A model generated the notes under the pieces. It was not told where the DNA came from. It searched no databases and saw nothing but the letters and a program-made list of their open reading frames with translations. A DNA stretch of 35,841 nucleotides, taken from Planctomycetota bacterium (GTDB lineage Bacteria > Planctomycetota > UBA1135 > GCA-002748355). A program made the translations under genes and the position numbers. Every line of letters begins with the position of its first letter. Position 1 is the first letter of the stretch. The stretch covers positions 1 to 35,841 of the forward strand of contig DROQ01000095.1 in the NCBI GenBank assembly GCA_011321845.1, given 5' to 3'. Below, in pieces: positions 26,678 through 35,050 of the stretch.

Positions 26678-28405
26678 ATGTACCAATTGAAGAATTTTGG
26701 CCGTCTGGGCCTGGGCCTATGTCTCTTTGCTCTGGCCGCTTGTGGTGGAGGTGGCACCGTCTCCACCGGGACCACCAATGGAAGCGCGGCCCTTTTGATC
26801 AAGGACGCCACTTATGACAACCTTGGTGAGTTCAAGGTCACCTTTTCCAAGGGGGTCCTCAAGGGGACCGGTGGAACCAGTGATTACACCCTCTTTACCA
26901 CCGATCAGACCCTGGATCTGCTCCAGCTATCGATCAACAGCTCCTTCCTCGCTTCCGGAGATGTCCCCGAGGGGACCTACTCAGGCCTGGAACTCACTGT
27001 CTCGGGGATCTCGGCCAAGGATTCTTCCAACAACGATCTGACCTATGATGACGCCGCCCAGCTGCCGATGACCGTCCCCCTGGAGTTCGCATCCTCGGTC
27101 ACGGTTCAGAACGGAAGCCCTGTGGACGTCCTCCTCGACTTTGACGTCAAGCGCTCCTATACGGAGACGGGGTCCACGACCTTCACCATGAATCCGGTCA
27201 TGAAACCCGACCCCGATCCCGCCGCCACCCCTGTGGAACAAATTGAAGTGACCGTTCAATCCATCGACTCCAGCGCGGGAACCTTTGTCGCCAAGACGAC
27301 CTCGACTCCCTATCGGAGCTTTACCGTCAAGCTGAGTAGCACCACTCCCTATGTCGTGGACTACACCTACATCTATATCGGAACTTCTCAGATCACCAGC
27401 GTGCTTTCGGAGGGAACCAAGCTCTCGATTCAAGGTGGAGAATACGACCAAGGAAAACTGACCCCGGACTTCCTCCTCAAGGGAGCGGACAACTATCCTA
27501 CAAACTTCGTGATTGCGGGAGGAATCGTAACCGGGATCGACACCACCACCAATGAGATCTCGCTGAAACTCAACTTTGCTGATCAAGATCAGACCGGCGG
27601 GGTGGTCACCACCAAGGCAAACAACGGTGAGACCATCGTCATCGCCTACTCCGACTCTCAGACCCAGTTGGTCTTGACCAAGTATGGAAACACCAAAACC
27701 AACACGGGAGATCAGGTCGTTACCGGCATGCCCATCGGGTTTGGAGGAATCTGGAACAATAGCACCCAAAAGCTCACTCCCTTGCTCGGAGTTCTCGACC
27801 ATATCTCAACGATCCAAGGAACCCTGCAAGGACCGCCCACCAACGTTTCCGGGACGATCTGGAAGTTCACGGTTCTCAATGGGAGCAAAAACGAAACCAA
27901 TTTCACTTCTCTCGATGTCTACCTGGACACGGATTACGGCAAACTCTTCCGGGCCGGTAAGCTCATGACCTCCAGCGACTTCTCCACCATCAAGGCCAAT
28001 GATTCTTTCAAGGTGCAGACGGGCTGGAGCCTTGACAATAACCGTGAAGAGATCACCAAAGGGTTGGTAGGGGCAAAGAATGTCTATGTCGCCTTCTCCA
28101 ACCTCAACACAAGCTCCATCGACGCCTCGGGGAACCCCATCACCTTTACGATGACCATCTCCGAAACCAGTAACCTCACGGAGTTGGGGAAGACCTCCTC
28201 CTTTACCATGAACGTTCAGATTCCGACCAATGCGGAAGCGTTCGAGTTCAACGAGACCACCCGCAAGGGGAGCAACATGTCGATTTCAGGGCTCGCAACC
28301 AAGCTCGCATCCCTCAACTCCTCCGCCTATATCTACCTCTCGGGATACTTCGACTCTTCGACGGATACATTCCACGCGACGGAGATCAGCATCAACACCC
28401 AATAA
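26678..28405 (+). CDS. DUF4382-type lipoprotein
   Basis: A 575-residue predicted lipoprotein: lipobox LAAC with Cys22, followed by a flexible GGGG/Thr-Gly linker. Residues about 33-165 look like DUF4382: a short strand set (AALLIKDATYDNLGEFKVTF) and LLDFDVKRSYTETG. The rest, about 175-575, appears to be repeated beta domains of the DUF5666 kind, starting with VEQIEVTVQSIDSSAGTFV. The composition is rich in Thr, Ser and Asp and poor in Cys, as expected for a surface beta protein. The ATG at 26678 has GGGGGG just upstream; one at 26666 adds four residues. Function is unknown. The upstream gap contains CTCCAGGTATT, shared with the palindrome cluster at 1653-1663. Confidence 0.8.
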   Translation: MYQLKNFGRLGLGLCLFALAACGGGGTVSTGTTNGSAALLIKDATYDNLGEFKVTFSKGVLKGTGGTSDYTLFTTDQTLDLLQLSINSSFLASGDVPEGTYSGLELTVSGISAKDSSNNDLTYDDAAQLPMTVPLEFASSVTVQNGSPVDVLLDFDVKRSYTETGSTTFTMNPVMKPDPDPAATPVEQIEVTVQSIDSSAGTFVAKTTSTPYRSFTVKLSSTTPYVVDYTYIYIGTSQITSVLSEGTKLSIQGGEYDQGKLTPDFLLKGADNYPTNFVIAGGIVTGIDTTTNEISLKLNFADQDQTGGVVTTKANNGETIVIAYSDSQTQLVLTKYGNTKTNTGDQVVTGMPIGFGGIWNNSTQKLTPLLGVLDHISTIQGTLQGPPTNVSGTIWKFTVLNGSKNETNFTSLDVYLDTDYGKLFRAGKLMTSSDFSTIKANDSFKVQTGWSLDNNREEITKGLVGAKNVYVAFSNLNTSSIDASGNPITFTMTISETSNLTELGKTSSFTMNVQIPTNAEAFEFNETTRKGSNMSISGLATKLASLNSSAYIYLSGYFDSSTDTFHATEISINTQ

Positions 28406-28421
28406 AGAAAAGGAGGTTGGA

Positions 28422-29987
28422 TCAGTCCGCCTTTTGGGCCAGGGCTTTCAAGGCGGCGCCAACCCGCTTCTCTACCTTCTCTTTACCAAGCAGGTAGACG
28501 ATATCGAAGAGGCTGGGACCCATCGTGGTCCCAGTCAAAGCCGCCCGGATGGGATGAACCAGCTTGCCGAACCCGACGCCCTTTGCCTCCGCAACGGCCC
28601 GGGCGGCTTCCTCCAGCTCCAGGGGAGTTGCATACTCCCCCCCCCCGGTGTTGGGCTTGTCCTTATCGGTCGGGAGAAGGACCTGGACATCCGCCTCCCT
28701 GGGCCGATTCGGCCATGAGGGGGGGAGCCGAAGACGCCCCAGGCTTTCCAACCAGGCTTCCAGCAAGGCGGAGATTTCCTCGGACTTATTCAGGTTCTTC
28801 CAGGCCTTCTTGTCGTATTCGAGGCTGTCCTTGAAGTAATGCGCGATCTTGGGAGGGATCTCCTCGTACTTGCGAACCCGCTCCTGGTCGCAGGCGAGGA
28901 GGTTCGCGAACCAGTCTTTGGACTCGGTAATTTGCTCCTCCGTGGCCAATCCCTCTTTGACCAGCCAAGGCGCCACATTCGCAAGGAATTCCTCTCTACT
29001 CTGCTTACGGATGTACATACCACACATCCATGCGAGCTTATCTTCATCGAGGATGGATCCGCTCTTGCCCACGTCCTCCAACCGAAATCGCTCAATCGCC
29101 TCCTGAACAGAAAAAATCTCCCGCTCCGCATCGAAACCCCATCCGAGGAGGGTGAAAAAATTCACAAGGGCATTTGCCGGGTACCCCTGGTCCCGGTAAT
29201 CGAGAAGGTTCGTCTGAGCCATCCGCTTGCTGAGTTTCTTGCCATTCTTCCCAAGGATCAATGGGAGATGAGCAAACTCGGGGACGGTCTCCCCCAAGGC
29301 TTCCAACAGGAGCATCTGTTTGACCCCGTTCATGAAATGCTCCTCCCCTCGGATGATGTGTGTGATCTTCATGTCCGCGTCATCGAGAGCGGAACATAAA
29401 TTGTAGAGGGGGCTCCCATCCGCCCGGAGCATGACCCAGTCATCCATCTGACGCAGGTCCACCTCGACCAACCCCTTGATCTTGTCCTGGATCCGGACCT
29501 TCCCCTCCCCCTGGATCGCGAAACGAACGGTATAGGGGACGCCCTCCGATAGTTTTTTCTCGACCTCCTCCGGAGGAAGGCTTCGACAATGGCGGTCATA
29601 CATCGCAAGCCCACACTCCTCCCGCATCCGCTCACGACCTTCCTGGATGCGCTCGGGGCTGCAAAAACATCGATAGGCCTTGTTCTCGGACAGGAGGCGA
29701 TCCACCCGCTCCTGATACCTGGACATCCGCTCGCTTTGAAAATAGGGTCCGAACTCTCCCCCCTTTTCGGGCCCCTCGTCCCAGTCGATGCCCAGCCAGC
29801 GCAAACCCGAGAGGATGTTGGCCAGACTCTCCTCGGTCGAACGGGCCTTGTCGGTGTCATCGATCCGCAGAATAAAACTCCCTCCCACGCTTCTCGCGAA
29901 CATGAAGTTGTACAGAGCGGTCCTGGCTCCTCCGATATGGAGAGGGCCGGTGGGAGAAGGAGCGAAACGAACGCGAACTTGAGCCAT
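28422..29987 (-). CDS. gltX: Glutamyl-tRNA synthetase
   Basis: A 521-residue class I synthetase charging tRNA-Glu. The HIGH motif is HIGG in FAPSPTGPLHIGGARTA (8-23) and the KMSKS motif is KLSKR (251-255). A zinc-site pattern (Cys107, Cys109, Tyr130, Cys134) is visible in the acceptor-binding insert. The helical C-terminal half is of normal length. RGEEHFMNGVKQ differs from the more usual RGEDHxxNTxxQ, which may be a lineage trait. The ATG at 29987 has GGAG eight bases before it and gives the normal N-terminus; the frame upstream reaches 30056. A TTGACC/TATAAT promoter candidate is 93-119 bases upstream. It is convergent with the lipoprotein at 26678, 16 bases apart. Confidence 0.98.
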   Translation of the reverse strand: MAQVRVRFAPSPTGPLHIGGARTALYNFMFARSVGGSFILRIDDTDKARSTEESLANILSGLRWLGIDWDEGPEKGGEFGPYFQSERMSRYQERVDRLLSENKAYRCFCSPERIQEGRERMREECGLAMYDRHCRSLPPEEVEKKLSEGVPYTVRFAIQGEGKVRIQDKIKGLVEVDLRQMDDWVMLRADGSPLYNLCSALDDADMKITHIIRGEEHFMNGVKQMLLLEALGETVPEFAHLPLILGKNGKKLSKRMAQTNLLDYRDQGYPANALVNFFTLLGWGFDAEREIFSVQEAIERFRLEDVGKSGSILDEDKLAWMCGMYIRKQSREEFLANVAPWLVKEGLATEEQITESKDWFANLLACDQERVRKYEEIPPKIAHYFKDSLEYDKKAWKNLNKSEEISALLEAWLESLGRLRLPPSWPNRPREADVQVLLPTDKDKPNTGGGEYATPLELEEAARAVAEAKGVGFGKLVHPIRAALTGTTMGPSLFDIVYLLGKEKVEKRVGAALKALAQKAD

Positions 29988-30079
29988 GAAAGGGACTCCG
30001 GAAGGAACCGACGAAATCTTGCCGACATGCACCTCTGGGGGATCCCACGAGGTCATGAAAGCCGTGAATTGGGGGAAGG

Positions 30080-30106
30080 ATTATAGGTCGATTATTTCCG
30101 GGTCAA
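30080..30106 (-). promoter_or_regulatory. Sigma-70-type promoter candidate for gltX
   Basis: On the minus strand a perfect TATAAT (30080-30085) lies 15 bases downstream of TTGACC (30101-30106). The -35 box lies in the last codons of the HEAT-repeat gene and the -10 box in the gap before gltX. The predicted start near 30073 gives an untranslated leader of about 85 bases. The 15-base spacing is shorter than ideal. Confidence 0.5.
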
Positions 30107-32047
30107 ACCGAGGATTCTACGGATCGCAAGATCTCCAGCGAAAACGACGTATTTGGAGGGGTCCTTTTCGAGGGCTCGTAAAGCCTTGAGCACTTCTTTT
30201 TCCTTGCGTCCCGTCCCTTTGAAAATGAGGCCCAACGCTTCGGCGGCTCTCCAGCGCACATGCTCGTCCTTGTGGCGAAGCAGAGTCAAGAGCCTTCGGG
30301 CCCATTTGGGATCCCGGATTTTTCCCATGGCCTCGAGAGCCGAGTACACAACCTCGGGTTGGGGATCAGCCAGAGCAGTTTCGAATGCCTTTCGAATAGA
30401 CTCGTTCCGAGTTCCAATCCTCCCCAGTGCTGTCAGGGCGACAATGCGAACGTCCTTGTCCTTGTTCCTGAGCAGCTTGAGGAGGGTGGGAATGGCGGGA
30501 GCAGCCAGGCGGCCGATTCGGGAGAGGGCCCTTCCAGCGTGAATCATTTGGGCGGAATCTCCCGAGTGAAGAACCCTGGTCAAAAACTCCACCGAAGGGG
30601 CAGCCCCTATTCCCAGCTCGCCAAAGGCTTGGAGGATCCCCAGCTTTTGCCTTTTGGTTGCATTCTTGAAGGCACGGCGAAGGGGAGCGTTCGCGCTTGT
30701 CCCCAGACCTCCAATCGCGAAGGATGCCCACAACCTCAGGTTGGGATCCTCCGAACCCAGCAAGCCGATCAGCTCCTCTATCTTGGGTAGGGCAAGGGGC
30801 CCCAACTGCTTGAGTGCCATTGCAGCCTCAGTTCGAAGGAGAGGCTGATCCCCCCTGAGGTACTCCACAATTTTGGAGAGCCCCTTGTCCGGGATTGCTC
30901 GGAATCGCACAAGAGCCCTCATCCCCGCCTGGACCAGTTTGGGCTCCTTATCTTCCAAAAGCTTGACGACCGAGGGAGCTGCCCTCCTGGCGCTCTTCCC
31001 CATGAGCCCAAGGCTGCGAACAGCAGCCAACCTGATTTCCAGGGGTGTCGAAGGCCTCAAGAATTTCGTCAGGCTTGGGATGGCCACCTTCGCGGTCTCC
31101 CCCATCGTCCCGAGCGTGGAAATAATCTCCTTCAAAAGGGCCGGGTTGTCTTGGTGTTCCTCCAGGGCCTTGACAAGACCCGGAGCGCAAAGGCTACCAA
31201 CCCGAACGCACTCCTCTTGCGCTGCGACCCGAAGGCCCTTGTCCGGGCCGGTCGCAAATTCCACAAGAGCTTTGACCTGCTTCCTCTGAACAGGACGAAT
31301 TCGTCCCAGGGCCTTGATGGCAATGAACTTGAGATCTCGAGGCTTTCCCTCCTCCAGAAGTCCAACAACCTCGCTCACAGCCCCCTTGCCCATGGAGCCA
31401 ATGGCTTTGGCCGCGGCGTTTCGCACTCTGGGGGAAGGGTCTTTGTACAGGAGAATCAATTGGGGTAGAGCAGGGAGAGCCTTTTCCTTGAGGGTCGCCA
31501 GGGCTAGGGCGGCTCCTTCACGAACAATGGGGTCGGAGTCCGAAAGGATATTGATCAAGCGCGGAAGGTACTCGGAAAAATCCTCGGCGATTTGCTGAGT
31601 GACAAAAAAGGCCAACCTCCGGATCCGATTGTCTGAATCGTTCCAAGACTCGAGGATCTTGTCGAGGACAGGACGGGCCTTGGCCTCCATCCTCCCTAGG
31701 ATCTCCAAGGTATTGCCCCGGACATCCACATCTTTGTCCCGGAGGAACTTGGCGAGGGTTCGGACATACTTGGCCAAATATTTGGCGTTGGGTTTGAGTG
31801 CTTCCAGGAGCCAGATCCTGGTCTCAGGAGTCTCTTTTTTGTTTTCAAGGGTACGGATGATCAGCGGGATTGCTCGTTCCCCAATAGCCGCGAGCTGTTC
31901 CGAGGAGGCCGAATGGAGCCTGGCATCCTTGCTTCGAATCCTATTGATCAACAGCTCGGGGTCCTGGGCCATAAGATTCCCCAGCCCGAGGGTCCAGAGA
32001 ACCATTCCGCCCATCAGGAGAGGCCCAGAGTTTTTTTTGACATTCAT
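30092..32047 (-). CDS. Secreted HEAT-repeat protein
   Basis: A 651-residue protein with an N-terminal signal sequence (LLMGGMVLWTLGLGNLMAQ) and then roughly 14 to 16 HEAT-like helical pairs of 30-40 residues filling the rest. Repeat marks are runs such as DPSPRVRNAAAKAIGSMG, RLAAVRSLGLMGKSARRAAP, DVRIVALTALGRIG and HVRWRAAEALG, each with the conserved Asp/Val/Arg turn and Ala-Leu helix. HEAT solenoids bind other proteins; no catalytic motif was seen. The ATG at 32047 starts the signal peptide. A TTG at 32125 would overlap the upstream gene's stop by four bases but would spoil the signal peptide. It follows a secreted protein of unknown function on the same strand, probably its co-transcribed partner. 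Confidence 0.88.
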   Translation of the reverse strand: MNVKKNSGPLLMGGMVLWTLGLGNLMAQDPELLINRIRSKDARLHSASSEQLAAIGERAIPLIIRTLENKKETPETRIWLLEALKPNAKYLAKYVRTLAKFLRDKDVDVRGNTLEILGRMEAKARPVLDKILESWNDSDNRIRRLAFFVTQQIAEDFSEYLPRLINILSDSDPIVREGAALALATLKEKALPALPQLILLYKDPSPRVRNAAAKAIGSMGKGAVSEVVGLLEEGKPRDLKFIAIKALGRIRPVQRKQVKALVEFATGPDKGLRVAAQEECVRVGSLCAPGLVKALEEHQDNPALLKEIISTLGTMGETAKVAIPSLTKFLRPSTPLEIRLAAVRSLGLMGKSARRAAPSVVKLLEDKEPKLVQAGMRALVRFRAIPDKGLSKIVEYLRGDQPLLRTEAAMALKQLGPLALPKIEELIGLLGSEDPNLRLWASFAIGGLGTSANAPLRRAFKNATKRQKLGILQAFGELGIGAAPSVEFLTRVLHSGDSAQMIHAGRALSRIGRLAAPAIPTLLKLLRNKDKDVRIVALTALGRIGTRNESIRKAFETALADPQPEVVYSALEAMGKIRDPKWARRLLTLLRHKDEHVRWRAAEALGLIFKGTGRKEKEVLKALRALEKDPSKYVVFAGDLAIRRILGLTRK

Positions 32048-32121
32048 CCTTACCGTTCTCCCCGATTCGCTCCTTCCTGTCCACCTTGGATCCGTAGAAT
32101 TCACGAGATCCAAGGGTGGGA

Positions 32122-33111
32122 TCAACGGTTGCGAACTTGGATCTTCACCTTGAGGGCGGGGGTCTCCCCATCTTCATCCAAAAAGGTCCGCTCAAAGGGA
32201 ATGCGGACAGAGGCACCAGGGATCTTACGCCAATCCCCAAGGGTCACGCGCCGGCGGCGCCCATCCACTTTCATCTCCATCAGGAGGGGGAGTTTGGTCT
32301 CGGGGTCCAGGTAGAGATCGATCCAATCCTTGCGTTCTTGGATTTCCTTCGGGATGGGACCCACAGGGACGACCTTGCCTCCCTGTAAGGCTTTGCGAGG
32401 AAAGAGACGAATTCGCCGAAAAACCTTACCCAGGAGCCGAACCCTTTCCTCCCTCCCAATGCTGTATTTCCTTCGATCCGCGAAATGGAAGGGAAAACGT
32501 AGCAACTCCCCCCAGCGCTCCACTTCGGGTTCCATCCTCTTTTCAAGATCCGGACGGTCCACCCCGGAGGTGCGAACCCAGACCCGCGTCCCATTTCGCC
32601 CGTAACGCAGCCCACCGCGGGAATTCTCCCGAAACCAAACCACTTCGTCTTGGGGGTTGGCAGGGTCCAGGTTGGCGCGATGTTCCACCCTTTTTGAAAA
32701 CAACTCCTCGCCCCTCCCATTGAACCCCGTGAGGAGGTAATGGACCTGGAGTTCCCCCATCCGGAGCCAGGCCTCCATCCCTCCTATCCGCATGAGGAGA
32801 GCCGCGATGGGGTCGGGAGCTTTCTTTGTGAGCGGCCCCTTGAGGGCTCCTAGAACCTCGACCCCACCCCCGCTCTTGGTGTTGATTCTGGCCCGCAGGT
32901 TCTTTTGGACCATGAGAGGTTCGGTCAATGGAGCCTCCAGGCCCGGGATCTTCACCGGGTTTTGGGGCTCGGCCTTGGGCGCGCCGCCCGGTTGGGGATG
33001 GACAGGGAGGTGGGAGGGCTTGGGGCCCGGTTGACTCGAAGGTTTCTGTGCTCCAAGGCCCATCTCAAGCAGCAGAATCATGGCCAAAGCCATCCAAAAT
33101 CGATTTCGCAT
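32122..33111 (-). CDS. Secreted protein of unknown function
   Basis: A 329-residue protein with a signal peptide (MALAMILLLEMGLGAQ), a Pro-rich linker (about 24-55) and a mature domain of about 270 residues. Alternating strands with EVVWFREN, GGLRYGRNGTRVWVRT and KLPLLMEMKVDGRR resemble the half-barrel of LolA/LppX-like lipoprotein carriers, and I offer that only as a possible fold. The mature part is strongly basic (many Arg and Lys). The ATG at 33111 has AGGA eight bases upstream; an ATG at 33120 adds three residues. It lies 74 bases before the HEAT-repeat start on the same strand, so the two are likely one transcript. Confidence 0.72.
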   Translation of the reverse strand: MRNRFWMALAMILLLEMGLGAQKPSSQPGPKPSHLPVHPQPGGAPKAEPQNPVKIPGLEAPLTEPLMVQKNLRARINTKSGGGVEVLGALKGPLTKKAPDPIAALLMRIGGMEAWLRMGELQVHYLLTGFNGRGEELFSKRVEHRANLDPANPQDEVVWFRENSRGGLRYGRNGTRVWVRTSGVDRPDLEKRMEPEVERWGELLRFPFHFADRRKYSIGREERVRLLGKVFRRIRLFPRKALQGGKVVPVGPIPKEIQERKDWIDLYLDPETKLPLLMEMKVDGRRRRVTLGDWRKIPGASVRIPFERTFLDEDGETPALKVKIQVRNR

Positions 33112-33247
33112 TCCTTCCATCCTTTTCCGGATTCAGGGCAAGCCCCCTTCTCATCGACTTTTTGGGGACTCCGACTGAACCCTTTCGGCGGGAAACGGTG
33201 CGACGAGACCGCTCGAGTACGAGAGGAATCGAGGTTAGGCTTGGGCC

Positions 33248-35050
33248 ATGCTCTCAAGGATCGCCGGCCCCTCCGCTCTTCTCCTGCTGTTCTCCTGCAG
33301 CGTTTCTACCCACAACCCGGAAAACCCCAGGGAACCCGCCCCTCCCCCACCCAAGCAGGCCATCCTCCTCCATCTGAGCCCCGGGACCACCCTGGGGCTC
33401 GACCTTCGGATCGCCGGAGCTCGATCCCGGCGAGTCCAAGCGCTCCGCACCTGGATCGGGGAGTCTCTCGCCCAAAGCCCCTGGTTGGACGTGGCGAGGG
33501 ATCCAGACCATCCTCTTCGGCTCGTGGTCCAAGGAGAACTCCCCAGCGATCAGATCCCCCAGGGGACTCTGACCACCATCCTCGTCCGAATGGACGCCCC
33601 CCCCCTTCCCATCAAGGGAGTCCATTTTACCGGGGATACGCTCCTTCAAGCCTTGGACCAGCTTTGCCGAAGGACCCGGCTGGCACTGGGAGAACCCTGG
33701 GAGACCCTTCGAAAGAACGACAAATCCTGCAGGCTCCTTGTGAGCGACCAAGAAGCGGTGGCCGAGGCCGTCGGGCAGAGCCTGGAGCTCAGTAAACGGG
33801 GACGGCTGCTGAATGCTCTTGGGCTCCTCCAGCGGGCAGTGCGAATGGACCGAGGCTGTGCGCTGGGTCTCAGTCTGTTGGCAGGGCTTCGGCTGGATCT
33901 GGGCTTCCCTCGCAAGGCCCTCGAGCTTGTCCTCAAAATGAAGGACCTCGAGCGTAGAGCTTCTCCCACAGCTCTTCACCGCGCCGCGAGGGTTTGGCTC
34001 ATGGCGAACCAGAGCTATGAGGGACTCCTGGGGTTGGCTGAGAAGGACCTGGCCCTGAGACCCTACGACCCCAACATCCTCTTCACCAAGGCCCTCGCCC
34101 TCAGCCTCCAAGCCCGCTGGAAGGAAGCCCTTCCCCTCCTCAGGCGGCTCCGGGTACGTTTACCCCAGTCGCCGGGCTTGCTCTTCTGCCTGGGCCACGC
34201 TCTCTTAGCCCAGGGAAAAGGAGACGAAGCGCAGAAAATCCTTCCCCAGATCCAAAAACGGCTCCCTGCATGGCCTGCCCTACGATTCGAGGCCCTGGTC
34301 CAATTCCACCGCGGGGATTATGCATCCCTCAACCAATTGCTCGAAGACCTGCGGAGGAAACCTCTGGGAAAACACCCCCGAGTCCGTCTGGAGATCAGCC
34401 TGATGCAAGCATCCCTTTGGATCCAAAAGGCACTCCAGGAAGGGGAACAGAACAAGAGCTTGAATCGGGCAGGGAGGAGGCTCCTGGAGGCCGTCACCCA
34501 ACTCCGGAGCCAACCTCGCAACCTCGTCAACGAGCAGACCCTTCTCCCGGGCCTTGCCTGGACCATGATCCAAATGGGAATGGCCAAGAGCTGTCGCCAG
34601 GCCCTTGCGACCCTTCCCGCGAACCCGGGAAGACAAAAAAAAAGAAACGCTCCCGCCTTGGTCGCCCTCAGCCTCTGCGATGTCGCCCAGGGAAAAACGG
34701 TCGGTAAAGCGGTTGCCCGGGATCTCGACTCCATGGGACTTGGGTTTTGGAACAAACGACTCCTTGCCTTACGACTGGAAAAAGAAGGGCGTTTTCAGAT
34801 GGCCCTCTCCCTCCTCCGAGACATCTCGGGAAACACCAAGGACCCCTCTCTGATCTATGACATCATCAAAATCCAGAAACAGCTGGGAAACCTCCAGGAG
34901 TTCATGCCTTCCTTGGGAGACTTGGAGAAAAAGCTCTGGACCCCCCGGATGGACAAGCCCCGCCTCTCTCCCCTCCTTTCCCCCAAGCGATCCTTCATTC
35001 TCTTCAAGATCGCTCAAATGAGAGGGACGGCTTCAGTGAAAAAGTACTAG
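33248..35050 (+). CDS. TPR-like lipoprotein of unknown function
   Basis: A 600-residue predicted lipoprotein with a short signal and lipobox LFSC (Cys17), then a Pro-rich linker (25-36). Residues about 37-150 form an alpha/beta domain I cannot assign. Residues about 170-560 are helical with TPR-like units, such as GRLLNALGLLQRAVRMDRG, LRLDLGFPRKALELVLKM and ALLAQGKGDEAQKILPQI. It is divergent from the secreted protein at 32122. Its 3' end overlaps the convergent acetyltransferase gene by 18 bases. The layout matches the lipoprotein at 13824 (unassigned N-domain, TPR C-domain), so the two may be distant paralogues or just share an architecture. Confidence 0.82.
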   Translation: MLSRIAGPSALLLLFSCSVSTHNPENPREPAPPPPKQAILLHLSPGTTLGLDLRIAGARSRRVQALRTWIGESLAQSPWLDVARDPDHPLRLVVQGELPSDQIPQGTLTTILVRMDAPPLPIKGVHFTGDTLLQALDQLCRRTRLALGEPWETLRKNDKSCRLLVSDQEAVAEAVGQSLELSKRGRLLNALGLLQRAVRMDRGCALGLSLLAGLRLDLGFPRKALELVLKMKDLERRASPTALHRAARVWLMANQSYEGLLGLAEKDLALRPYDPNILFTKALALSLQARWKEALPLLRRLRVRLPQSPGLLFCLGHALLAQGKGDEAQKILPQIQKRLPAWPALRFEALVQFHRGDYASLNQLLEDLRRKPLGKHPRVRLEISLMQASLWIQKALQEGEQNKSLNRAGRRLLEAVTQLRSQPRNLVNEQTLLPGLAWTMIQMGMAKSCRQALATLPANPGRQKKRNAPALVALSLCDVAQGKTVGKAVARDLDSMGLGFWNKRLLALRLEKEGRFQMALSLLRDISGNTKDPSLIYDIIKIQKQLGNLQEFMPSLGDLEKKLWTPRMDKPRLSPLLSPKRSFILFKIAQMRGTASVKKY

